This document shows positions 7,625 through 15,936 of a DNA stretch of 64,000 nucleotides, in pieces. Source of the stretch: Ga0077527 sp964433345 (lineage in GTDB: Bacteria; Pseudomonadota; Gammaproteobacteria; Burkholderiales; SG8-41); assembly GCA_964433345.1 (NCBI GenBank), contig CAYSQJ010000001.1, positions 372,001 through 436,000 of the forward strand. Direction: 5' to 3'. Under the pieces are notes generated by a model. That model searched no databases, had not been told where the DNA came from, and worked only from the letters and a program-made list of their open reading frames with translations. Numbering within the stretch: the stretch's first letter is position 1; each line of letters begins with the position of its first letter. The translations under genes and the position numbers were made by a program.

Positions 7625-8518
7625 CCGCAAAACCCTGTGACAGAGGAAATTTCGAATGCGCGCGGCAGTGCCGTCGCATGTCCCGGGACATTATATGTAG
7701 TCGCGACCCCGATCGGGAATCTCGGTGACATCACTCTGCGCGCGCTGGATGTGTTGCGCAGCGCGGATGTCATTGCCGCGGAAGATACGCGGATGACCGC
7801 CAGGCTGCTCAATCGCCACGGCATCAGCGGCCGGCTGATTGCGGTGCACGAGCACAACGAGCGGCGGGCCGCCGAAACGGTGGCCGGCATGCTCGCAGAC
7901 GGCAAATCGGTGGCCCTCGTCAGCGATGCCGGCACCCCCGGCATTTCCGATCCCGGGTCGCAGGTGGTGGCGGCCGCCCGTGCGGCCGGACATGCCGTGG
8001 TGCCGCTGCCCGGCGCCAACGCGGCGGTGGCGGCGCTGTCGGCAAGCGGATTCGATACCGCCCGCTTTCTGTTCTGCGGCTTCCTGCCGGCACGTGCCGC
8101 GGAGCGCCGCCGGGTGCTCGCGGAACTGGCGCCCGAACGGGCCCTGCTGGTGTTCTACGAGGCGCCGCACCGCATCGCGGACTGCATCGACGATCTCGGC
8201 GTCGTTTTAGGTGGTGCGCGGGAAATCCTCATTGCCCGTGAACTGACCAAGCTCCATGAAACGCTGCATCGCTGCCGCCTCGGTGCGGCAGGCGAATGGC
8301 TGCAGGGCGACGAACACCGGCAGCGCGGCGAATTCGTGCTGGTCGTGGAAGGCGCGCCCGAGCCTGCGCAGGAGACATCGGATGGTGCTGAAGACATGCT
8401 GAAAGTACTGCTCGGAGAATTGCCGTTGAAGCAGGCGGTCGGCCTGGCGGTGAAGCTTGGCAAAGGCAACCGCAACGAACTTTACAGTCTTGCGCTGAGA
8501 CTGAAACAGGAGAGCTGA
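7616..8518 (+). CDS. rsmI: 16S rRNA (cytidine1402-2'-O)-methyltransferase RsmI
   Basis: 300 residues of the tetrapyrrole-methylase fold. The signature motifs are LYVVATPIGNLGDITLRA near residue 27, EDTRMTARLL, VHEHNERRAAE, LVSDAGTPGISDPG near residue 100, and VVPLPGANAAVAALSASG. RsmI 2'-O-methylates C1402 of 16S rRNA in the decoding centre with SAM. The ATG at 7616 overlaps the divergent lpoA start by 9 bases. A GTG at 7636 would remove the overlap and still keep the whole domain, so the exact start is open. The C-terminal helical tail (LPLKQAVGLAVKLGKGNRNELY) matches RsmI. Confidence 0.95.
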   Translation: MNHPQNPVTEEISNARGSAVACPGTLYVVATPIGNLGDITLRALDVLRSADVIAAEDTRMTARLLNRHGISGRLIAVHEHNERRAAETVAGMLADGKSVALVSDAGTPGISDPGSQVVAAARAAGHAVVPLPGANAAVAALSASGFDTARFLFCGFLPARAAERRRVLAELAPERALLVFYEAPHRIADCIDDLGVVLGGAREILIARELTKLHETLHRCRLGAAGEWLQGDEHRQRGEFVLVVEGAPEPAQETSDGAEDMLKVLLGELPLKQAVGLAVKLGKGNRNELYSLALRLKQES

Positions 8519-8567
8519 GCGACGGCAATTTACGCCCGGCGGCGCAGCGATTAACATCACTTCCGAA

Positions 8568-9614
8568 ATGAACAAGATCACCATTACCCGCCCCGACGAC
8601 TGGCATCTGCACCTGCGCGACGGTGATGCGATGCGCGACGTGCTGCCGCATACGGCCGCTCGCTTCGCGCGCGCCATCGTGATGCCCAACCTGAGGCCGC
8701 CGGTGACGACGACTGCGCTCGCCCTCGCCTACCGCGACCGCATCCTCGCCGCGCTGCCCCCGGACCCTTCATGCAGCCGCTTCGAGCCGCTGATGACGCT
8801 CTACCTGACCGACAACACGCCACCCGGGGAAATCGCCCGCGCCCGTGACAGCGGCGCGGTGCAGGCGGTGAAATATTATCCGGCGGGTGCCACCACCAAT
8901 TCCGATTCCGGCGTGACCGATCTCGCGAAGTGCCACGCGGTGCTGGAGGCCATGGAAAAATCGGGTATGCCGCTGCTGGTGCACGGCGAGGTGACCGACG
9001 GCGATGTCGACATGTTCGACCGCGAGCGCGTGTTCATTGACCGCACGCTGGCTCCGCTGGTCGAGCGCTTCGAGGGTCTGAAGGTGGTGATGGAGCACAT
9101 CACCACGCGCGAGGCGGCGGCATTCGTCACTGCGGCCCCGCCGCGGGTGGCGGCGACGCTGACGCCGCAGCACCTGCTGCTCAACCGCAATGCGCTGTTT
9201 GCCGGCGGCCTGCGCCCGCACCACTACTGCCTGCCCGTGCTCAAACGCGAAGTCCACCGCCAGGCGCTGGTCGCGGCCGCCACCAGCGGCAATCCGAAGT
9301 TTTTCCTCGGCACCGACAGCGCGCCCCACGCGCGACATACCAAGGAGAACGATTGCGGCTGCGCCGGCATGTTCAGCGCTCATGCCGGAATCGAGCTGTA
9401 TGCCGAGGTGTTCGCTGCTGCCGGCGCACTCGAGCGGCTGGAGGGTTTTGCCAGCCACCATGGCGCGGACTTTTACGGCCTGCCGCGCAACACGGAAAAG
9501 ATCACGCTGGTGCGGGAATCCTGGACGGTGCCGGCCAGTGTGCCCTTCGGCGCCGACACGCTGGTGCCTATGCGTGCCGGGGATTCCGTGCACTGGAGGA
9601 TTACCGGGGTTTGA
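8568..9614 (+). CDS. pyrC: Dihydroorotase (PyrC, class II)
   Basis: 348 residues. It catalyses reversible cyclisation of carbamoyl aspartate to dihydroorotate in pyrimidine synthesis. Zinc-binding HLHLRDG is at residues 13-19, the carboxylated Lys is in VKYYPAGATTNSDSGV near residue 103, later metal His residues are in LLVHGEVTD and VVMEHITTRE, and the catalytic Asp is in FFLGTDSAPHARHTKE near residue 251. The length and motifs are those of the E. coli PyrC type. It follows rsmI by 49 bases and is followed 2 bases later by the ChaC-like gene, suggesting co-transcription. Confidence 0.97.
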   Translation: MNKITITRPDDWHLHLRDGDAMRDVLPHTAARFARAIVMPNLRPPVTTTALALAYRDRILAALPPDPSCSRFEPLMTLYLTDNTPPGEIARARDSGAVQAVKYYPAGATTNSDSGVTDLAKCHAVLEAMEKSGMPLLVHGEVTDGDVDMFDRERVFIDRTLAPLVERFEGLKVVMEHITTREAAAFVTAAPPRVAATLTPQHLLLNRNALFAGGLRPHHYCLPVLKREVHRQALVAAATSGNPKFFLGTDSAPHARHTKENDCGCAGMFSAHAGIELYAEVFAAAGALERLEGFASHHGADFYGLPRNTEKITLVRESWTVPASVPFGADTLVPMRAGDSVHWRITGV

Positions 9615-9616
9615 GC

Positions 9617-10228
9617 GTGAACGGAGCGCGGCAAGCCGCATCGGACACTTTCCTGCCGTTGCCGACGCATGATCCCTGGCATTACAGCAGGCTCGATCTG
9701 CCGCGCGGCGATCTCTGGATATTCACCTACGGTTCCCTGATGTGGGATCCGGGCTTCCGTTTTGCGGAACGGGTGCCTGCGCTGCTGCGCGGGTATCACC
9801 GCTCGTTCTGCATTTATTCGAGCCGCTTCCGCGGTACCGTGGCCAGGCCCGGGCTGGTGCTCGGCCTCGATCGCGGCGGGGCGTGCAGGGGCATCGCCTA
9901 CCGCATCGCAGAGAAGGATGTGCCGCATTCGCTTGAGCTGCTGTGGCTGCGCGAGATGCGGCGACGGGTCTATGTGCCGCGATTGCTGCCGGTGGCATCC
10001 GGTGACGGGCGGCGCGTGGCGCTGACATTTCTCGCCAACCGCGCGCATGACGGCTACGCCGGCAGGCTGGCGCTTGAGCACAGCGCGGCCATCATTGCCG
10101 AGTGTTGCGGCGAGCGCGGACCGAACATCGAGTATCTGGTGAACACGTTGCGCCATCTCGATGAGCTTGGGGTTCGTGACCACCATCTTCATAGCCTGCT
10201 TGCGCGGGTGCGCGCGCTGATTGCCTGA
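9617..10228 (+). CDS. Gamma-glutamylcyclotransferase, ChaC type
   Basis: About 203 residues starting with GTG at 9617, two bases after the pyrC stop; earlier in-frame codons lie inside pyrC. IFTYGSLMWDPGFRF is the ChaC signature, followed by YHRSFCIYSSRFRGT and PGLVLGLDRGGACRGIAYRI. The segment LWLREMRRRVYVPRL carries a conserved Glu expected to be catalytic. ChaC enzymes degrade glutathione to 5-oxoproline and Cys-Gly in the cytoplasm. Low activity on other gamma-glutamyl compounds is possible. The gene ends 37 bases before rnpB. Confidence 0.87.
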   Translation: MNGARQAASDTFLPLPTHDPWHYSRLDLPRGDLWIFTYGSLMWDPGFRFAERVPALLRGYHRSFCIYSSRFRGTVARPGLVLGLDRGGACRGIAYRIAEKDVPHSLELLWLREMRRRVYVPRLLPVASGDGRRVALTFLANRAHDGYAGRLALEHSAAIIAECCGERGPNIEYLVNTLRHLDELGVRDHHLHSLLARVRALIA

Positions 10229-10249
10229 ACCGGCCGGCGTTACCCCGCG

Positions 10250-10258
10250 TGTTAACAT
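10250..10258 (+). promoter_or_regulatory. Extended -10 promoter of rnpB
   Basis: TGTTAACAT fits an extended -10 (TGN then TAACAT) placed 7 bases before the first base of the P1 helix of RNase P RNA. No convincing -35 is seen, which is normal for extended -10 promoters. The position fits transcription beginning at about 10265-10266. Confidence 0.5.
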
Positions 10259-10265
10259 CCGCCGC

Positions 10266-10751
10266 GAAGCTGGCCAGGCAGCCGCTGTGTGCGGAACAAA
10301 CCGGGCAGGGCAACCTGCCCGTGCCGTGCATGGAGGAAAGTCCGGGCTCCACAGGGAAGGGTGACGGGTAACGCCCGTCCGCCGCGAGGCGAGGAACAGG
10401 GCCACAGAGAACGAACCGCCGATGGCCGTCCGGCTTGCGGCGCGCAAGCGCCGCAAAGCCTCCCTTGAATGGGAAGGGGGCGTGCGGGCGCCTCGATGAG
10501 AGGCGCGCAAGCGCCCGCGCAGTTCGCGCAAGCGAATTGCGGCGGATCAGGCAAGGGTGAAAAGGTGCGGTAAGAGCGCACCGCGCTCGTGGTAACACGA
10601 GTGGCACGGTAACCTCCACCCGGAGCAACACCGCATAGGCAAGCGATGACGCGTCCCGCCGAGCTTGCGGGTAGGTGGCTTGAGCCGGCCAGCGATGTCC
10701 GGCCCAGAGGAATGGCTGTCCACGACAGAACCCGGCTTACCGGCCAGCTTC
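10266..10751 (+). ncRNA. rnpB: RNase P RNA (class A), enlarged
   Basis: The catalytic RNA of RNase P, which trims tRNA 5' ends. The 5' end GAAGCTGGCCAGGCAGCCGC and the 3' CCGGCCAGCTTC pair to form P1. Conserved core pieces are GGAGGAAAGTCCGGGCTCC (10330-10349 region), AGGGTGAAAAGGTGCGGTAAGAG-type sequence around 10555, and GAGGAATGGCTGTCCACGACAGAACCC-type sequence around 10708. The gene is about 486 bases, longer than the roughly 350-400 common for this class. The excess lies at about 10430-10545 in the P12 region, where three hairpins share an identical GCAA-capped loop. The 3' end is placed from pairing with the 5' end. Confidence 0.93.
10435..10539 (+). repeat. rnpB: Triplicated GCAA-tetraloop hairpin in rnpB
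   Basis: The ten bases CGCGCAAGCG occur at 10441-10450, 10504-10513 and 10525-10534. Each is the tip of a stem: TTGCGGCGC/GCGCCGCAA (10435-10456, perfect 9 bp), GGCGC/GCGCC (10502-10515), and CAGTTCGC/GCGAATTG (10520-10539, one G-U). The loop GCAA is a GNRA tetraloop. An alternative longer pairing of 10484-10491 with 10511-10518 is also possible. The stems differ outside the tip, so this may be convergent capping and not a simple copy. Confidence 0.7.
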
Positions 10752-10978
10752 ACTTTTCCCGTTTCCGAAGTCCCATTGGGCTCAGCCGTCGCCTGTTGGC
10801 GACGCATGGCCCGCTAATTGCCTGATTTTTAAGCACATTTAATTAATGCGCTACTTTCAGTACGCGCAATATCCCTTTGTTTTGATTGGTTTATTTCGGG
10901 ATCAAAAAATCATAAAAACCGATGTCAACAAGTCGCCGTAAGTCGTTGTCATTAAAAAGGAATTTCGAAATCCAACCC
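10752..10978. other. AT-rich spacer between rnpB and the dcw promoter
   Basis: I see no gene here. It holds a perfect 7-bp hairpin CGTCGCC-TGTT-GGCGACG (10787-10804) without a following T-run, which may mark rnpB 3' processing or termination. Two IHF-like elements on the minus strand follow, at 10813-10835 (AATCAGGCAATTA) and 10869-10891 (AAACAAAGGGATA). The region is markedly more AT-rich than its surroundings, as expected upstream of a strong promoter. Confidence 0.5.
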
Positions 10979-11007
10979 TTGACCCGCACCGCTCGCTTAT
11001 TTATAGT
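10979..11007 (+). promoter_or_regulatory. Sigma-70 promoter of the dcw cluster (Pmra)
   Basis: TTGACC (10979-10984), a 17-base spacer, and TATAGT (11002-11007). This is the best promoter match in the window and drives mraZ and probably the following genes. The expected start is near 11014, leaving a leader of about 70 bases that contains the MraZ repeats. Confidence 0.8.
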
Positions 11008-11030
11008 GGGGCAGAGTGGTAAAAAGTGGG
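11006..11030 (+). promoter_or_regulatory. MraZ operator: three GTGGK repeats at 10-bp spacing
   Basis: GTGGG (11006-11010), GTGGT (11016-11020) and GTGGG (11026-11030) recur at exactly 10 bp. Known MraZ boxes are tandem TGGGN-type pentamers separated by 5 bp just downstream of the mra -10 element, and this array has that spacing and place. It overlaps the -10 end and the start point, so binding should repress the cluster. Confidence 0.75.
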
Positions 11031-11086
11031 AGAAAAGCCTGCCGGATTTCCGGTGAGCCTGTTCTCCCGGGCGCAAGGGGGGAACC

Positions 11087-11533
11087 GTGTTTCGCGGGGT
11101 CGCACAACTCAATCTCGACAGCAAAGGCAGGCTCGCGGTACCCGCGCGCCATCGCGACTCTTTGCTCGAGCGTTGCGCGGGACACCTCGTCATCACCGCG
11201 GATGCCGACCGCTGCCTGCTGATCTATCCATTGCCCGACTGGGAACTCATCCAGCAGAAACTCGAGGGTCTATCGAATCTTGATCCGCGCGTGCGCGAAC
11301 TGCAGCGGCGCCTGATCGGTTTCGCCGTCGATGTCGACATGGACGGCGCCGGTCGTGTCCTGATCACCCCCGAGTTGCGCCGCTATGCGCAACTCGAGAA
11401 AAACGTCGTCCTGGTGGGCCAGGGCAAGAAATTTGAACTCTGGAACGAGGAACGCTGGACGCAGCTGATCGATGGCGCCGGCGGCTTCGGCGCCGGCGGA
11501 CTGCCGGCCGAACTGGAGAATTTTTCCTTGTGA
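11087..11533 (+). CDS. mraZ: Transcriptional regulator MraZ
   Basis: 148 residues beginning with GTG at 11087, preceded by GGGGGGAA. It has two AbrB-like SpoVT domains: LNLDSKGRLAVPARHRD near residue 8 and DVDMDGAGRVLITPELRRYA near residue 82. Each carries the DxxGR motif that forms the DNA-binding ring. MraZ is a dodecameric repressor of its own dcw cluster. The three-repeat operator at 11006-11030 is probably its site. The stop overlaps the rsmH start (GTGA). Confidence 0.95.
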   Translation: MFRGVAQLNLDSKGRLAVPARHRDSLLERCAGHLVITADADRCLLIYPLPDWELIQQKLEGLSNLDPRVRELQRRLIGFAVDVDMDGAGRVLITPELRRYAQLEKNVVLVGQGKKFELWNEERWTQLIDGAGGFGAGGLPAELENFSL

Positions 11534-12468
11534 CGCAAGGCGCGCATGCCGCGGTGCTCGCGCAGGAAGCCATGGAGGCATTGAACATCCGGTCCGGCGG
11601 TGTCTACGTCGATTGCACTTTCGGGCGCGGCGGCCACAGCCGGCTGATCCTCGAGCGACTGGACCGGACGGGACGCCTGCTGGCCCTCGATCGTGATCCG
11701 GAAGCGGTGGCGGCCGCGCGTGCGATAGACGATCCGAGGTTCGTGATCGTGCACGGCGCATTCAGCCGGCTGGACGAGGCCCTGCGCGGGGCGGAGGTGA
11801 CGACAGTCGACGGCATTCTGCTCGATCTCGGCGTCTCGTCGCCGCAGATCGACGATGCACGCCGCGGTTTCAGCTTCAGGGCGGATGCCCCGCTGGACAT
11901 GCGGATGGATCCGGGGCAGGGCATCAGCGCCGCGCAGTGGCTGGCGATCGCAGACGAGGCTGACATCAGGGAGGTCATCAGGGATTATGGCGAAGAACGG
12001 TTTGCTAAACAGATTGCAGCAGCGATTGTTGCGGCTCGGGCGCGGGGACCTGTTGAGTCCACACGACAACTTGCCACGATCGTGGCAGAAGCCGTTCCCG
12101 CGCGCGAACCACGCCAGGATCCGGCGACGCGCACGTTTCAGGCTCTACGGATTCACGTCAATAAGGAGCTTGAGGAGCTATCGCTAGTGCTGCCGCAGTG
12201 CGTGGCACTGCTGAAGCCGGGCGGGCGCCTGGTGGTCATCAGCTTCCACTCCCTCGAGGACAGGATCGTCAAGCGCTTCCTGCGCAGCGAGTCCCGCGCC
12301 GACAGCCTGCCGGCGCGGCTGCCGGTGCGCGCCCGCGACCTGCCGCCTCCGCGCATGCGGCTGGTCGGCCGGGCACGGCGCCCCGGCGCCGCAGAAGTCG
12401 CGGTGAATCCGCGGGCACGCAGCGCGGTGATGCGTGTTGCCGAGCGTCATTCAGCGGGGGCCGCGTGA
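11530..12468 (+). CDS. rsmH: 16S rRNA (cytosine1402-N4)-methyltransferase RsmH
   Basis: 312 residues starting with GTG at 11530. VDCTFGRGGHSRLILERL near residue 33 is the SAM-binding loop; GILLDLGVSSPQID and GFSFRADAPLDMRMD are family signatures; VVISFHSLEDRIVKRFLR is near residue 242. RsmH methylates N4 of the same 16S nucleotide (C1402) that RsmI 2'-O-methylates, and rsmI is only 3 kb upstream. It sits at its usual second place in the dcw cluster and overlaps ftsL by GTGA. Confidence 0.97.
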   Translation: MTQGAHAAVLAQEAMEALNIRSGGVYVDCTFGRGGHSRLILERLDRTGRLLALDRDPEAVAAARAIDDPRFVIVHGAFSRLDEALRGAEVTTVDGILLDLGVSSPQIDDARRGFSFRADAPLDMRMDPGQGISAAQWLAIADEADIREVIRDYGEERFAKQIAAAIVAARARGPVESTRQLATIVAEAVPAREPRQDPATRTFQALRIHVNKELEELSLVLPQCVALLKPGGRLVVISFHSLEDRIVKRFLRSESRADSLPARLPVRARDLPPPRMRLVGRARRPGAAEVAVNPRARSAVMRVAERHSAGAA

Positions 12469-12749
12469 CCGTACGCCTCGCATTCATCCTGTTTGCCGCC
12501 CTGATCATTTGCGCCTTCGCGCTGGTCACTTCCCAGCACAAGGCACGCAAGCTCTATGTCGAACTGCAGAAGGAGCAGGTGGCGGCGAAGCAGCTCGAAG
12601 ATGAATGGGGCCAGCTGCAGCTGGAGCAGGGAACCTGGGCAACACACGGACGGATCGAACGCATCGCCACCCGCGAGCTGGGCATGCGCCTGCCGCCTCC
12701 GGGCCGGGTCGAGGTGGTTCCGGCGGCGCGACCGCAGGTGTCGCCATGA
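12465..12749 (+). CDS. ftsL: Cell division protein FtsL
   Basis: 94 residues. A short cytoplasmic start is followed by one membrane helix (LAFILFAALIICAFALVTS) and a periplasmic coiled coil with leucines and charged residues (KLYVELQKEQVAAKQLEDEW). FtsL forms a complex with FtsB and FtsQ at the septum and activates FtsWI. The GTG start at 12465 overlaps the rsmH stop; the stop overlaps ftsI as ATGA. Sequence conservation is low as usual for FtsL, but topology, length and position are decisive. Confidence 0.93.
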   Translation: MTVRLAFILFAALIICAFALVTSQHKARKLYVELQKEQVAAKQLEDEWGQLQLEQGTWATHGRIERIATRELGMRLPPPGRVEVVPAARPQVSP

Positions 12750-14479
12750 GGCCGTCGTCCGGGCGCGAGCAGTCGCCGAGCCTGCCCCGCTGGCGGGCAA
12801 ACCTGCTGTTGCTGGTGATCGGTGCATGGTTCATCGGACTTGCCGGCCGGGCGCTGTGGCTGCAGGCGCTGAACGACGATTTCCTGCAGCGCAAGGGTGA
12901 ATCGCGTTATTCGCGGGTCGTTGAAATCGGGGCCAGCCGCGGCATGATCGTTGACCGCAACAACGAGCCGCTGGCGATCTCGACACCGGTCGAATCGGTG
13001 GCTGCGAGTCCGGCTGATGTCGAGGCGGATCCGGCTGCACTGCGCCGGCTCGCGCAGCTGCTGGGCATGGGCAACGAGGAGTTGCGCGCGCGCCTGGCCG
13101 ACACCCGGCGCGAGTTTGTCTATCTGAAACGCCAGCTGCCTCCGGACCAGGCGGAGCGCGTGGTTCAGCTCGGCATTCCGGGCGTGTTCCTGCAGCGCGA
13201 ACATCGCCGCTATTACCCGGCCGGCGAGGTGATGTCGCACATCATCGGCTTTACCGGGGTCGATGACAGGGGGCAGGAGGCGCTGGAACTGGCCTTCGAG
13301 GAAACCCTGGCTGGAAAGCCCGGCAGCCGGCGTGTCATCAAGGACCGCCTTGGCCGCATAGTCGAGGACGTGGAAAGCATCCGCGTGCCGCAGAACGGCC
13401 AGCAGCTGCGCCTTTCAATCGACGCGCGCATCCAGTACCTGGCCTTTCGCGAGCTGAAGTCGGCGGTGGCTGCACATCGCGCGAAGGCGGGTGGCATTGT
13501 CGTGCTTGACGTTGCCACCGGCGAAGTCCTGGCGATGGCCAACATGCCGACGTACAACCCCAACAACCGCGGCAAGCTCGACGCGCAGCGCACGCGCAAT
13601 AGGACCGTCACCGATCTTTTCGAGCCGGGCTCGACGCTCAAGCCGTTCACGGCCGCGGCCGCGCTTGAAGCGGGCCTGTTCAAGCCGGGTACCGTGATCC
13701 AGACGGCACCGGGCCAGTTGACCATCGGCAGCCGCACCATTCGTGATGCGCATCCGCAGGGCGCGCTGACGGTGGCCCAGGTCATCCAGAAATCGTCCAA
13801 CGTCGGCACCGCCAAGATGGGCCTTGCCATGCCCTCGGAAATGCTGTGGGGCCTGTTCAGCCGCGTGGGCTTCGGCGCGCCGCCGCGTTCCGGATTTCCG
13901 GGAGAGGTTTCGGGACGGCTGCGGGCGCACAACACCTGGCGCCCGATCGAACAGGCGACGATGTCCTATGGCTATGGCATCTCCGTGTCGCTGTTGCAGC
14001 TGGCGCGCTCCTACACCGTCTTCGCTTCCGACGGCGTGCTGTATCCGGTGACGCTGCTCAAGCGCGACGCGCCGGCGCAGGGTACCCGGGTCATTTCCGC
14101 CCAGACCGCGCTTGCGGTTCGCCAGATGCTCGAAATGGCGGCGCAGCCGGGCGGAACGGCGCCCGGTGCGCAAGTGTCCGGATATACCGTCGCCGGCAAG
14201 ACCGGCACGGCCCACAAGCTCGAAGGCCGTGGTTACGCTACCGACCGCTATGTCTCGTCCTTTGTCGGCATGGCACCCGCATCGAGGCCACGCATCATCA
14301 TCGCAGTCATGATCGACGAGCCTTCGGCAGGCCAGCATTACGGCGGTGCAGTGGCGGCGCCGGTGTTCAGCCAGGTGGCTGCCGGCACGCTGCGTTTCCT
14401 CGCGGTACCGCCCGATGCACCGGGCAAAACCACGATGCTGGCGCCCGAGGATGCGCCGCTGGTGCGGGAGGAAGTGTGA
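12746..14479 (+). CDS. ftsI: Septal peptidoglycan transpeptidase FtsI (PBP3)
   Basis: 577 residues. An N-terminal membrane helix (ANLLLLVIGAWFIGLAGRAL) precedes the pedestal domain (GMIVDRNNEPLAISTPV) and a penicillin-binding transpeptidase domain. Active-site motifs are STLK near residue 296, SSN near 350 and KTGT near 484. It cross-links septal murein with FtsW. The ATG at 12746 is chosen because it overlaps the ftsL stop; the frame is open further upstream but only within ftsL. It overlaps murE by GTGA. Confidence 0.97.
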   Translation: MRPSSGREQSPSLPRWRANLLLLVIGAWFIGLAGRALWLQALNDDFLQRKGESRYSRVVEIGASRGMIVDRNNEPLAISTPVESVAASPADVEADPAALRRLAQLLGMGNEELRARLADTRREFVYLKRQLPPDQAERVVQLGIPGVFLQREHRRYYPAGEVMSHIIGFTGVDDRGQEALELAFEETLAGKPGSRRVIKDRLGRIVEDVESIRVPQNGQQLRLSIDARIQYLAFRELKSAVAAHRAKAGGIVVLDVATGEVLAMANMPTYNPNNRGKLDAQRTRNRTVTDLFEPGSTLKPFTAAAALEAGLFKPGTVIQTAPGQLTIGSRTIRDAHPQGALTVAQVIQKSSNVGTAKMGLAMPSEMLWGLFSRVGFGAPPRSGFPGEVSGRLRAHNTWRPIEQATMSYGYGISVSLLQLARSYTVFASDGVLYPVTLLKRDAPAQGTRVISAQTALAVRQMLEMAAQPGGTAPGAQVSGYTVAGKTGTAHKLEGRGYATDRYVSSFVGMAPASRPRIIIAVMIDEPSAGQHYGGAVAAPVFSQVAAGTLRFLAVPPDAPGKTTMLAPEDAPLVREEV

Positions 14480-15936
14480 CGGGCGTCGATGTCCATGCAT
14501 TGCGCCGGCTCGGCGTGCACCGGCTGACGGTGGACAGCCGCGCGGTGCGGGCCGGCGATACTTTCATGGCCTATCCCGGAGAAGCCCGCGATGGCCGTGA
14601 CTACATCGCCCATGCGCTCGCCAACGGCGCTGCATCAGTGCTGTGGGACAGCGCGGACGGCTATACATGGAACGCGCAATGGCGCGTGCCGAACCTCGGC
14701 ATTCCGCGGCTGCGGCGGGAGGCCGGCGTCATCGCCGCCGAGATCTACGGCAGGCCCAGCGCACGGCTGTGGACAGTGGGCATCACCGGAACCAACGGCA
14801 AGACATCCTGCAGCCAGTGGGTTGCCCAGTCGCTGACCCGGATGCGGCGCAAGTGCGCCGTGATCGGCACGCTGGGCAGCGGTTTCCCGGGAAGACTGGA
14901 TGCGCATGCGAACACCACGCCGGACGCGGTCTCGCTGCAGACGCGCATGCGCGGCTTCGTGCGGGCCGGCGCGCGCGCGGCGTGCATGGAAGTGTCTTCG
15001 CACGGGCTCGACCAGGACCGGCTGTCCGGCGTCGAGTTTGACGTGGCGATGCTGACCAATCTGACCCGCGACCATCTCGACTATCACGGCACGATGCGCC
15101 GCTACAAGGCGGCCAAGGCGAAACTCTTCCGCTGGCCGACGCTGAGCCGTGCCGTGGTGAATGTTGACGATGTTTTCGGGCGCGAACTTGCCCAGGGCTG
15201 GAAGCACCGCCGCGCCGAGCTGGTCGGTTACGGCTTCGGTGGCTCTGCCCGCCAGCGCAAATGCTGTGTACAGGGAAGGAATCTGCGGATCGGCCTCGAC
15301 GGAATGGCTTTCGAGATCGCGTCGCCCTGGGGCCGGGGAAAGCTGCGCAGTCCGCTGATCGGCGCTTTCAACGCCTCCAATCTGCTCGGCTCCCTGGCGG
15401 TGCTGCTGGCAAGCGGCATGGACATGGAGCGCTCGCTTGCCGCACTGGAGAAAGTGCGCCCGGTTGCCGGCCGTACTGAAACCTACGGCGGCGGCGGCAG
15501 GCCGCTGGTGGTGGTCGATTATGCGCACACGCCGGATGCGCTGGAAAAAGTGCTGTGCGCACTGCGCGCGATCGCGGGGGAAGGCCGCCTGTTCTGCGTG
15601 TTCGGTTGCGGCGGTAGCCGCGACCGCGGCAAGCGGCCGCTGATGGGTGCGGTGGCCTCGCGCCATGCCGACCAGGTGATCGTCACCAGCGACAATCCGC
15701 GCGACGAGGATCCGGCAGCCATCATCGCCGACATTGCCAGGGGCATGCGCGGGCCGCACCGGGAAATCATCGACCGCCGCGAGGCGATCAGGGCGGCGCT
15801 CGCCGATGCACGGCGCGGCGACATCGTGCTGGTTGCGGGCAAGGGCCATGAAACTCATCAGGAGATCGGCGGCCGGCGCCTCAGGTTCAGCGACGCGGCG
15901 GTGGTTCGTGCGGCGCTGGCAGGGAGGGTCCGGTGA
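14476..15936 (+). CDS. murE: UDP-MurNAc-L-Ala-D-Glu:meso-DAP ligase MurE
   Basis: 486 residues. LTVDSRAVRAGDTFMAYPG opens the N-terminal domain, the ATP loop is GITGTNGKTSCSQW near residue 105, then LTNLTRDHLDYHGTM. DNPRDEDP near residue 405 is the DNPR motif that selects meso-diaminopimelate over lysine, so the cell wall should be of the meso-DAP type. The GTG at 14476 overlaps the ftsI stop. The enzyme adds the third amino acid to the murein precursor in the cytoplasm. Confidence 0.97.
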   Translation: MTGVDVHALRRLGVHRLTVDSRAVRAGDTFMAYPGEARDGRDYIAHALANGAASVLWDSADGYTWNAQWRVPNLGIPRLRREAGVIAAEIYGRPSARLWTVGITGTNGKTSCSQWVAQSLTRMRRKCAVIGTLGSGFPGRLDAHANTTPDAVSLQTRMRGFVRAGARAACMEVSSHGLDQDRLSGVEFDVAMLTNLTRDHLDYHGTMRRYKAAKAKLFRWPTLSRAVVNVDDVFGRELAQGWKHRRAELVGYGFGGSARQRKCCVQGRNLRIGLDGMAFEIASPWGRGKLRSPLIGAFNASNLLGSLAVLLASGMDMERSLAALEKVRPVAGRTETYGGGGRPLVVVDYAHTPDALEKVLCALRAIAGEGRLFCVFGCGGSRDRGKRPLMGAVASRHADQVIVTSDNPRDEDPAAIIADIARGMRGPHREIIDRREAIRAALADARRGDIVLVAGKGHETHQEIGGRRLRFSDAAVVRAALAGRVR

